From: an unicellular cyanobacterium SU3
GTDB taxonomy: Bacteria > Cyanobacteriota > Cyanobacteriia > Cyanobacteriales > Microcystaceae
Length of the DNA stretch: 39,665 bases
Direction: 5' to 3'
NCBI GenBank assembly: GCA_002172675.1
Contig: NETF01000191.1
Span: forward strand, 1-39,665
A model generated the notes under the pieces. The model was not told where the DNA came from and ran no database searches. It worked only from the letters and a program-made list of their open reading frames with translations. Below are positions 24,221 through 31,794 of the stretch, in pieces. Position 1 is the first letter of the stretch, and the number at the start of each line of letters is the position of its first letter. The translations under genes were made by a program, and so were the position numbers.

Positions 24221-27200
24221 GTGAACAATCCAATCATAAAACCTTTTTTAAAGTGGGCAGGTGGAAGTGCGATTCGTTAGGTCGAAACCGTTATATAACG
24301 GGGGATGACCTGGGCTTTTTCTAACAAGAAAAGTCACAACTGGAGAGAGTTTCTAGGTTAAAATCCTAGCATCGTGATGTTTCGATTGACTCCATTATCC
24401 CTGTCAAAGAGACTGGTTATCAAATTGGCAAAGCGGGATAAAAAGCAAGTAACAGCCAACCTATCTAAAGCTAAATCCTTGCGAGGGAGGTTGAAAGGGT
24501 AAACGAAAGTGAACTGACGTTTGAAGCGTCGTCAGCCCAAGACTACGGACACGATAGGTATTGTTCATGTCAACTATGAATGGGAAACAGCGAATTTCCT
24601 CTTGTTGTTTAAACATCCAACTCTTACCCATAAGAGCATTCATCGGCGTATAGTCAGTACCCAACCCAACCAGACAAAACCTCTTCGGAACGAAGTAACC
24701 CTGATAAAGTTCTCTTTTGAGTAGGCAACCAAGCCATAAACCTTATTAGGGAAGGATGATGCCAGAAGCCAACGCCTTAAGTAATGTCAAGGATATGCAG
24801 ACGGGCATCCCTAAGTCTAGAGAGTAGAAACTTAGTAAGAAGTAAAATGACCAATACGAGTGAAATAACTACGGTGGAAATGAAATGGCGTGATGTTAAC
24901 TGGAAATCAGTTAACAGAGCCGTATTTCGACTTCAGAAAAGAATCTACAAAGCGTCACAAGGTGGTGACATCAAAACTGTCAGGAAACTCCAAAAGTTAC
25001 TGGTAAAATCCAAATCAGCAAAACTCATTGCGGTTAGGAAAGTTACACAGGACAATACGGACAAGAACACTCCAGGAATAGATGGTGTAGCCAAAATAGC
25101 TCCCAATCAAAGACTAGAGCTAGTTCAAAACCTCAAATTTGATGGAAAAGCCAAACCTGTCAGAAGGATTGAAATCCCGAAGCCTGGAAAAAAGGAGAAA
25201 GCGGATGCGCCATCGGCGAGGTTTCCTCGCCAAAGAAGCGCGCACCAAGAAAGACCACTAGGCATTCCTGTAATGGAGGACAGAGCAAAACAGGCACTAG
25301 CCAAACTTGCTTTGGAACCAGAATGGGAAGCAAAGTTTGAAGCCAATTCCTATGGCTTTAGACCTGGAAAAAGTGCCAAAGATGCTATTGCAGCAATCTA
25401 CAGTGACATCAATAAAATGAGTTACTATGTTCTAGATGCTGACATAGAAAAGTGCTTCGACCAAATAAACCATAAAAGACTACTGAACAAACTCAATACC
25501 TACCCAGGTATGCGTCGTCAAATAAAAGCATGGCTCAAATCAGGAGTTATAGAACAGGATGTCTTTTATAAAACAGAAAGTGGAACTCCTCAAGGTGGTG
25601 TAATTTCCCCTTTATTGGCTAACATAGCCTTACACGGGATGCAGGAGGCGTTACATGACGCTTTCCCTAAGAAATACACTACAAAAGCAATGGCACAGAT
25701 GTACGGAATCAGACCCGACATTTTATTCAATCCCCCTCTATTTCATAGATATGCAGATGACTTTGTTATCCTACATAAAAGCAAGAAAGTTATAGAGGAA
25801 TGCCGTGAATTAATCAATGATTGGTTAAATCTTATGGGTCTAAAACTTAAAGACTCTAAGACAAGAATTGCCCATACCCTTGGTGATGGAAAAGTCCAAC
25901 CAGGATTTGACTACCTAGGGTTCAATGTAAGGCAATACCCAGTTAAAGATATAAATAGCGCAACTGATAGAAGAGGTAACAAATTAGGCTTCAAAACCTT
26001 AATTAAACCATCAAAAGAAGCGATAAAACGTCATACTAAAGTCCTAAAACAAACAATCCGACAATACCGCAATGCCCCACAAGAGAAATTAATAGAAAAA
26101 CTTACCCCCAAAATTAGGAGATGGAGTAACTATTATGACTCAGTGGTAAGCTCCAGAGTCTTCGGTAAACTAGACAACATCTTATACCACCAACTTCTCA
26201 GATGGGGTTACTACCGTGCGCCCATGCAAGAAAAAAAGCACACAGTAAACAGATACTGGGGAGTAGATAGAGGTTTAGGATGGGTATTCATCACTCCAGA
26301 TGGAAAACAACTCAGAAGACATAAAGACACCCCCATTAAACGAGTCATAAGACTAAAAGGACAAAAATCACCTTATGACGGTGATTAGGTGTACTGGACA
26401 CAACGACTCTCCAAATATACAACAGTTAAGAGGGAAGTCATAATGTTGATGAAAAAGCAAAAAGGTAAATGCACCTTATGCAATCAATACTTTACCAGTG
26501 AAGATAATTTGGAAATAGACCATATAATCCCCCAGATATCAGGAGGAAAAAACAATATGGCTAATAAACAACTTCTGCACAACTATTGTCATCACAAGAA
26601 GACTACCAGCGATGGTAGCCGTGAACGTAAATCAAACTAGCTAGGAGGAGCCGAATGAAGGGGAACTTTCACGTTCGGTTTTGAATGAGAGTTTGGGATA
26701 GCGATATCCCATTCGACTCTAACAAAGGCAATTAATAGCTCAGATCAAGAAAAATATGCCTGAAAAATATAATAAATATTATGAAGTTTTTCTAGGTGGA
26801 GGGGCTGTATTATTTACAATTCAGCCTTCTCGTGCTGTTATCAATGACAGTAATAAGGAATTAGTTAATTGTTATAAAGTTATTCGTGATCATGCTGACG
26901 ACTTAATTGAAGAATTAAAAAAACATAAAAATGATAAAGATTATTTTTACGAAATTAGAGGATTAGATAGAAATACAAAAAAGTATAGTAAATTATCTAG
27001 TATTCAAAGAGCTTCAAGAATTATTTACTTAAATAAAACTTGTTATAATGGTTTATTTAGAGTCAATTCACAAGGAGAGTTTAATGTCCCATACGGAAAA
27101 TATAAAAATCCTGATATTGTTAACGAAGCTGTGATTAAAGCTGTGAGTAAATATTTGAGTGATAATATTATTGATATTTTAAATCAAGATTTTGCTGAAG

Positions 27201-27517
27201 CTTTGACTTCAGCAACAAAAGGAGATTTTGTTTATTTAGATCCTCCTTATGATCCTGTGTCTGATACAGCTTCGTTTACTGGATATGATATTAATGGTTT
27301 TAATAAAGAAGATCAAAAAAGACTCAAAGAATTGGTTGATCAGCTTCATGAGAAGGGCTGTAAAATTTTGCTGAGTAATTCTTATACAGATTTTATTCGT
27401 GATTTATATAAAGACACTTATTATAAACACATAAAAATTTCTGCTATCAGATCCATTAACTCACACGCTAATAAAAGAGGTAAAGTAGACGAGATTCTAG
27501 TAAAAAATTATGAATGA
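24221..27517 (+). CDS. D12-class N6-adenine DNA methyltransferase, split by a group II intron
   Basis: Exon 1 is 24221-24266, GTG start: (M)NNPIIKPFLKWAGG plus one base. Exon 2 is 26724-27517. Joining GGTGGAA to AAAGGCAATTA gives GG-K-R-Q-L-I, restoring the family's N-terminal KWAGGKRQLI (motif X). Motif I follows as EVFLGGGAVLF, then the conserved LNKTCYNGLFRVNSQGEFNVPYG, and motif IV DPPYDPVSDTASF. About 279 residues after splicing, normal for Dam/DpnM relatives. It methylates adenine to protect host DNA from the adjacent endonuclease; target sequence unknown. If unspliced, internal ATG 26756 would give a protein without motif X. The stop overlaps the endonuclease start by 8 bp. Confidence 0.93.
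24847..26388 (+). CDS. ltrA: Group II intron RT/maturase, truncated before the HNH domain
   Basis: From ATG 24847 (513 residues) the protein has RT blocks with KPVRRIEIPK, RPLGIPVMEDRAKQAL, YVLDADIEKCFDQI, GTPQGGVISPLLAN and the catalytic YADDF, then maturase domain X (WSNYYDSVVSSRVFGKLD). A frame upstream to TTG/ATG 24784 looks like ribozyme sequence. The protein ends at TAG 26386-26388 after KSPYDGD, where intron 1's protein continues into its HNH. Between IPKPGK and RPLGIP there is an extra segment of about 17-18 residues (EKADAPSARFPRQRSAHQ) that intron 1's protein lacks; its DNA is GC-rich with a 17-bp palindrome. Splicing activity looks preserved; mobility may be reduced. Confidence 0.92.
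   Translation: MTNTSEITTVEMKWRDVNWKSVNRAVFRLQKRIYKASQGGDIKTVRKLQKLLVKSKSAKLIAVRKVTQDNTDKNTPGIDGVAKIAPNQRLELVQNLKFDGKAKPVRRIEIPKPGKKEKADAPSARFPRQRSAHQERPLGIPVMEDRAKQALAKLALEPEWEAKFEANSYGFRPGKSAKDAIAAIYSDINKMSYYVLDADIEKCFDQINHKRLLNKLNTYPGMRRQIKAWLKSGVIEQDVFYKTESGTPQGGVISPLLANIALHGMQEALHDAFPKKYTTKAMAQMYGIRPDILFNPPLFHRYADDFVILHKSKKVIEECRELINDWLNLMGLKLKDSKTRIAHTLGDGKVQPGFDYLGFNVRQYPVKDINSATDRRGNKLGFKTLIKPSKEAIKRHTKVLKQTIRQYRNAPQEKLIEKLTPKIRRWSNYYDSVVSSRVFGKLDNILYHQLLRWGYYRAPMQEKKHTVNRYWGVDRGLGWVFITPDGKQLRRHKDTPIKRVIRLKGQKSPYDGD
25201..25249. repeat. In-frame GC-rich palindromic insertion in the RT gene
   Basis: The segment contains GGCGAGG-TTT-CCTCGCC at 25215-25231 and is absent from the related protein of intron 1. 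It adds about 17-18 codons without a frameshift. The limits are approximate, set by protein alignment. Confidence 0.65.
26389..26640 (+). pseudogene. Detached HNH endonuclease domain of intron 2
   Basis: In the same frame as the maturase and directly after its TAG, starting GTG: VYWTQRLSKYTTVKREV, then the zinc-type HNH with CTLCNQYF, LEIDHIIPQISGGKNN and LLHNYCHHKK. It aligns to residues about 490-560 of intron 1's protein. The TAG-GTG adjacency could allow re-initiation and a separate 83-residue endonuclease; otherwise the domain is lost. No Shine-Dalgarno is obvious. Confidence 0.8.
26648..26681 (+). ncRNA. Domain V of group II intron 2
   Basis: A 34-nt hairpin starting GAGCCGAATG and ending CGTTCGGTTT, the catalytic core. 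Domain VI (about 26682-26720) follows with stem GGGATA/TATCCC. Confidence 0.9.
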
Positions 27518-28817
27518 TTCTGAAAATATTAAACTAACAAAAAATGATGAAGCATGGAAAAGAATATTTGACAAATACAATATCCTTGAACAGTTGAAAA
27601 CTAATGGACATTTTATAATTAAATCAGAGCAAATAAATGAATTTAGAGAAACTCGCTTAATGGTAAAATTTGACCATAAAACCACATTACCCAAAATTTT
27701 TAAAGATAATCGATTATCTATATTACCAATTTCTAGATGTGAATATTTTATTGGACATTTTGATACTCATTATAAAGTTGATTATGATGAAGAACGATCA
27801 GAAACTCGTGTTGAATTTCCTTCGTTTATTCAAACCATAGATTATACTAATATATCTAGTGAAAGTTTAGCTTTACATTGTGCTTTTAATGCTGGAATAA
27901 TAGCAGCTTTACTATCAGACTTATTAGAGATTACAGAGCCTTTATGCTATCATACCTTATTCGGTAGAATGTCAACGGGGAGATTTTCCTTTAAAATTGA
28001 AAATGTCTTATCAAATAATCTGTATAATTTATCAGTAGATAGTTCTCAGTGTGAAATTGATGGTGGATTTGAAACAGAAGATTGTTTATTAATTATTGAA
28101 GCTAAAAATAGAATTGTTGATGATTTCTTAGTTCGTCAGTTATATTATCCCTATCGATTATGGAAAGATAAAATTAGCAAAAAAGTAATTCCAGCCTTGA
28201 TGACTTATTCTGATAATTTATTTAGTTTTTTTATTTATGATTTTTCTAATCAAGAAGAGTATAATTCTATTAAATTAGTTGAAGAATATCACTATAGTTT
28301 CTCACCAGAAGAAATTGACACTCAAGAGGTTAGTGATATCTTCAATAAAGTCATAATAAAAGAAGAGTCGGTTGATGGTGTTCCTTTTCCACAAGCTAAT
28401 GTATTTCCCCGGATTATCGAATTACTTTCTTTATTATGGAAACAAGAATCATTAAGTAAAGAAGAAATTAGTAGTTATTATGGATTTGCTATTAGACAAG
28501 CTGACTATTATTCTAATGCAGGTAAATATTTAGGTTTAATTATAGAAAATGAGTCCTCCTCATCTACATTATTGGAATTAACAGATGAAGGATTATCAAT
28601 TTTTCGTCGTAGTTATAAAGAAAAAATCTTGTTTTTAATTGAAAAAATATTAGAACACAGAATTTTTTATGAAGTTTTTAATATCAGCTTGATTTCGGGA
28701 GAAATTCCGACTAAAGAGGAGATTATAGAAATAATGAAAGAACACTTCAATTTAGATCATTTAAGCGATAAAACAATTAAGAGACGTTCAACAACTGTTA
28801 AAAAATGGATAGAATAG
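27510..28817 (+). CDS. Type II restriction endonuclease (PD-(D/E)XK)
   Basis: The 435-residue protein is encoded right after the methyltransferase with an 8-bp overlap. Its central part has the nuclease core SSQCEIDGGF (Asp184) and LLIIEAKN (Glu197, Lys199), in the E-x-D...E-A-K form. The N-terminal half is a large Asp/Phe-rich domain. The C-terminal part (SKEEISSYYGFAIRQADYYSNAGKYLGLI) looks like a winged helix, which may read DNA. Recognition sequence not predictable. Full length and without stops. Context makes the R-M role much more likely than any other. Confidence 0.82.
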   Translation: MNDSENIKLTKNDEAWKRIFDKYNILEQLKTNGHFIIKSEQINEFRETRLMVKFDHKTTLPKIFKDNRLSILPISRCEYFIGHFDTHYKVDYDEERSETRVEFPSFIQTIDYTNISSESLALHCAFNAGIIAALLSDLLEITEPLCYHTLFGRMSTGRFSFKIENVLSNNLYNLSVDSSQCEIDGGFETEDCLLIIEAKNRIVDDFLVRQLYYPYRLWKDKISKKVIPALMTYSDNLFSFFIYDFSNQEEYNSIKLVEEYHYSFSPEEIDTQEVSDIFNKVIIKEESVDGVPFPQANVFPRIIELLSLLWKQESLSKEEISSYYGFAIRQADYYSNAGKYLGLIIENESSSSTLLELTDEGLSIFRRSYKEKILFLIEKILEHRIFYEVFNISLISGEIPTKEEIIEIMKEHFNLDHLSDKTIKRRSTTVKKWIE

Positions 28818-28973
28818 ATTTGGTCACAAGTTGATTAAGATATTCTTCTTAAAGAACCACAAAAATCAATCAGTTTTTACCTACTCCTTCCAATACCCAG
28901 CACCCAACAGCACCCTTTTGCTCATTTTTGTGAGAGAATACGTAACTAAATAGGGGTTGTCTCTTTCAATCTA

Positions 28974-29498
28974 ATGGTTTTTTGGAAACGATTGTTTAAT
29001 AATACAGATATATCAAACACTGATCAGAAGTCCCAGTTTAAAGGGGAACCGGTCAACTTAAAAGGCCAGACTGACAGCCAAACGCGCATTTTTTTCACCA
29101 GAGAAAGAGAGATTGATCTCTATGAACTCGAAGAATTATGCGATGCGGTAGGATGGGCCCGTCGTCCCTTACGGAAAGTTAAACGCGCACTCACCTATAG
29201 TTTTATGGTGGTGTCAGCGTGGGAAGTGAAAGGAAACCGTAAGCGGTTAATTGGGTTTGCTCGCGCGACTTCAGATCATGCCTTTAATGCCACAATATGG
29301 GATGTAGTTATACATCCGAGGTTCCAAAGTAAAGGACTAGGTAAAGGGATGATGAAGTATATGATTCGTCAATTAAGAAGCGAAGATATTAGTAATATTA
29401 CCCTCTTTGCTGACCCCCAAGTGGTAGACTTTTACCGTCGTTTAGGGTTTGTGCTAGACCCGGAAGGAATTAAAGGGATGTTTTGGTATCCCGATTAG
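28974..29498 (+). CDS. GNAT acetyltransferase (Ycf52/NSI-like)
   Basis: 174 residues. The acetyl-CoA site is [16 protein letters not shown] (R/QxxGxG). The segment [22 protein letters not shown] before the GNAT fold and the ending [22 protein letters not shown] match the plastid/cyanobacterial Ycf52 (GNAT/NSI) family, which acetylates proteins or serotonin in plants. In cyanobacteria the substrate is not settled. Start ATG at 28974. The spacer before it holds CAGCACCC-type short repeats. Confidence 0.88.
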   Translation: MVFWKRLFNNTDISNTDQKSQFKGEPVNLKGQTDSQTRIFFTREREIDLYELEELCDAVGWARRPLRKVKRALTYSFMVVSAWEVKGNRKRLIGFARATSDHAFNATIWDVVIHPRFQSKGLGKGMMKYMIRQLRSEDISNITLFADPQVVDFYRRLGFVLDPEGIKGMFWYPD

Positions 29499-29532
29499 GG
29501 ACAATTTAGGTTATAATGAGAAAGAAACGTTA

Positions 29533-29606
29533 CGGGATGTAGCGCAGCTTGGTAGCGCGCCTGCTTTGGGAGCAGGATGTCGTAGGTTCAAATCCTGCCA
29601 TCCCGA
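29533..29606 (+). tRNA. tRNA-Pro (anticodon TGG)
   Basis: 74 nt: acceptor CGGGATG/CATCCCG with discriminator A, D arm GCGC...GCGC, anticodon stem CCTGC/GCAGG with loop TTTGGGA (anticodon TGG), T arm GTAGG-TTCAAAT-CCTGC. CCA not encoded. Confidence 0.97.
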
Positions 29607-29697
29607 TTGATTCACTCTTATAGATAACTTATGTCAGCAAACTTCTCCAAGATGGTGTATCTTCATTGAGACAGGTAGGATACAACGAATTTAGAGA

Positions 29698-30582
29698 ATG
29701 GAAACATCAGAACTGATTTTAAGAACAGCACAAAACTTATTTGATGGCTTAGCCATTGGTAGTGTCATTGCTCTGGCTGCAGTAGGGTTAACCCTGACTT
29801 ATGGTATTTTACGGCTTTCTAACTTCGCTCACGGCGATTTTCTGACCCTAGGAGCCTATTTAACCTGGTTAGTGAACACCCAAGGGTTAAATTTAGGATT
29901 ATCGGTGATCGTTGGGGCCATGGGAACCATAGTGGCCATGTTAATTTCAGAATTTTTATTATGGAAACCCATGCGCGATCGCAGAGCAACATCAACCACC
30001 CTCATTATCATTTCCATTGGCTTAGCCTTGTTTTTGCGTAACGGCATTTTAATGATTTGGGGAGCAAAAAATCAACGGTATGATATTCCCTTGGTTCAAG
30101 CTCAAAAATTTTTAGGGTTACAATTAGCCACCGATCGCATTTGGGCAATTATCTTATCAATTGTCGCGATCGCGGTTTTACATTTAGTGTTACAAAACAC
30201 AAAAATTGGTAAGGCCATGCGAGCCGTAGCTGATAATATTGATTTAGCTAGGGTTTCAGGAATTAACGTCGAACAAGTCGTCCTTTGGACTTGGGTAATT
30301 ACGGCTATTTTAACCACCTTAGGCGGTGTCATGTTGGGATTAATTACCAGTACCGTACGACCCAATATGGGATGGTTCTTGATTTTACCCATGTTTGCCT
30401 CTGTCATTTTAGGGGGTATTGGCAACCCATACGGTGCGATCGCTGGAGGCTTAGTGATTGGAGTTGCTCAAGAGTTAAGTGTGCCTTGGTTGGGCCCTGA
30501 TTACAAATTAGGAGTGGCTTTATTCATTATGATTTTAATTCTTTTAATTCGTCCTCAAGGCATCTTTAAAGGAACCCTTTAG
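29698..30582 (+). CDS. Branched-chain/neutral amino acid ABC permease (LivH/NatD type)
   Basis: A 294-residue polytopic protein: FDGLAIGSVIALAAVGLTLTYGILRLSNFAHGDFLTLGAY is the N-terminal signature of LivH permeases. KAMRAVADNIDLARVSGINVEQV is the cytoplasmic EAA-like loop and FASVILGGIGNPYGAIAGGLVIGVAQE is the Gly-rich late segment. In cyanobacteria the NatD subunit of the N-I neutral amino acid transporter is of this type. No partner genes lie beside it; the subunits are commonly dispersed in cyanobacteria. Start ATG at 29698. Confidence 0.88.
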   Translation: METSELILRTAQNLFDGLAIGSVIALAAVGLTLTYGILRLSNFAHGDFLTLGAYLTWLVNTQGLNLGLSVIVGAMGTIVAMLISEFLLWKPMRDRRATSTTLIIISIGLALFLRNGILMIWGAKNQRYDIPLVQAQKFLGLQLATDRIWAIILSIVAIAVLHLVLQNTKIGKAMRAVADNIDLARVSGINVEQVVLWTWVITAILTTLGGVMLGLITSTVRPNMGWFLILPMFASVILGGIGNPYGAIAGGLVIGVAQELSVPWLGPDYKLGVALFIMILILLIRPQGIFKGTL

Positions 30583-30668
30583 CGAATAATCAATCAAGGG
30601 CAAACTTAACCATTTTTTAAAGATAAAGACGCTAATTGAAAAAAAATCGAAGAAATTAGGAACACTCC

Positions 30669-31022
30669 TTAATTCTTACTGAATTGAGCAGCAATATCAT
30701 CCGTTCTGGCAGCCATGATAAAATCGTTACGATGTAATCCGTTAATGGCATGAGTCCACCAACTCACTGTTACTTTTCCCCATTCTGTTAGTAAGGCTGG
30801 ATGATGTCCTGCTTCTTCGGCAGATTCTCCGACTTGTTGGGTAAACGCTAATGCCTTTTGAAAATCTGGGAATTTATAAGCTCGTTCTAAATGTAGTTCT
30901 TCAGAAACTTCTTTAACGTCCCATTGAGGAATTTCTTTTAATAATTCATTCATTTCTTCTTGTGTAACTTTTGCGGCGTTACCGGTACAAGGGATACAAT
31001 TTTGTTTTGATAATGGTTCCAT
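30669..31022 (-). CDS. Pterin-4a-carbinolamine dehydratase
   Basis: 117 residues. Signature: LLKEIPQWDV, then AYKFPDFQKALAFTQQVGESAEEAGHHPALLTEWGKVTVSWWTHAINGLHRNDFIMA, whose parts include the catalytic HHP and the later His residues. It dehydrates the 4a-hydroxy-tetrahydropterin made by pterin-dependent hydroxylases; in photosynthetic organisms it also acts in pterin recycling (phhB type). Start ATG at 31022. Confidence 0.93.
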   Translation of the reverse strand: MEPLSKQNCIPCTGNAAKVTQEEMNELLKEIPQWDVKEVSEELHLERAYKFPDFQKALAFTQQVGESAEEAGHHPALLTEWGKVTVSWWTHAINGLHRNDFIMAARTDDIAAQFSKN

Positions 31023-31191
31023 TGGACTTTAATTATTCTTCTTTCTTTATGTTAGCAATAACTTAAAATAAAAGTTATAAACCTGTCTATAATAAACGTA
31101 GTATTTACCCGAAATACAATGAGTAGTTATATTATGTAGTCATATTATAACGAAAATATTATCATTTGAAATGGCCAGAGGATAATTATTT

Positions 31192-31788
31192 ATGACAACT
31201 ACCCCTATTTTACCCTTGAGTCTTGAAGACTTTCTCAACAAAACCAATATTGATGAATTGCCGACGTGGGAATATATTAATGGGGAAATACTACAAAAAC
31301 CAATGCCTCAAAGACAACATAGTAAACTTCAATATAAACTCTGCGAAACGATTAACCAAGTTGCTGAAAATTCCAACATTGCTTATGCTTTACCTGAGTT
31401 ACGTTGTCGTTTTGGCGATCGGTCTATTGTTCCTGATGTTAGTATCTTTTATTGGGAAAGAATTCCGATTACAACCGAGGGAGAAATTGCTAATCAATTT
31501 AATTCTTTTCCCAACTGGACAATAGAAATTCTATCCCCTAATCAAAAACCAACTAAAGTTATTGATAATATTTTACATTGTTGAGACAATGGTAGTCAGT
31601 TAGGTTGGTTAATTGATCCTGATGAAAAATCAATTATCGTTTTTCAACCCCAACAAACCCCTAAAATTTATAAAGCTGATTTATCTAATAATGAAATACA
31701 ACAAAAAACTTTACCCAGTTTAGATAAAATAGAATTAGAGTTAACGGCTAATAAAATCTTTAGTTGCTTAAAAATGAAAGTAAAATAA
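31192..31788 (+). pseudogene. Uma2-family endonuclease, broken by an in-frame TGA
   Basis: Uma2/DUF820 proteins are PD-(D/E)XK-fold proteins abundant in cyanobacteria. N-terminal WEYINGEILQKPMPQRQHSKLQ and SIVPDVSIFYW, then NWTIEILSPNQKPTKV are typical. The frame stops with TGA (31582-31584) after ILHC, then continues with DNGSQLGWLIDPDEKSII and VFQPQQTPKIYK to TAA 31786-31788, exactly the expected C-terminal part. Family members have a Leu at that position, so a TTA-to-TGA change is likely. Confidence 0.88.
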
Positions 31789-31794
31789 TTAATT

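Larger units (their letters stand above)
24267..26723 (+). mobile_element. Group II intron 2, inside the methyltransferase gene
   Basis: The 5' end is GTGCGATTCG right after the GGTGGAA exon. Domain V is at 26648-26681 and domain VI ends ...CTCTAAC before AAAGGC. Length 2457 bp. It is in the same orientation as its host gene and the exons rejoin in frame, so it must splice for full methyltransferase to be made. The related intron at 3903-6683 has the same protein type but a very different domain I length. Protein: maturase 24847-26388, with the HNH part cut off by TAG. Confidence 0.92.

Noticed and set aside
24784-24846. Upstream extension of the intron 2 maturase.
   Set aside because: The added residues come from ribozyme sequence, and the protein of intron 1 aligns from the ATG at 24847.
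12136-26388. TAG codons in the toxin and intron protein as recoded sense codons (amber suppression).
   Set aside because: Other genes in the window end normally at TAG, a third broken gene uses TGA, and no suppressor tRNA or selenocysteine/pyrrolysine signal is visible. Ordinary nonsense mutation is simpler.
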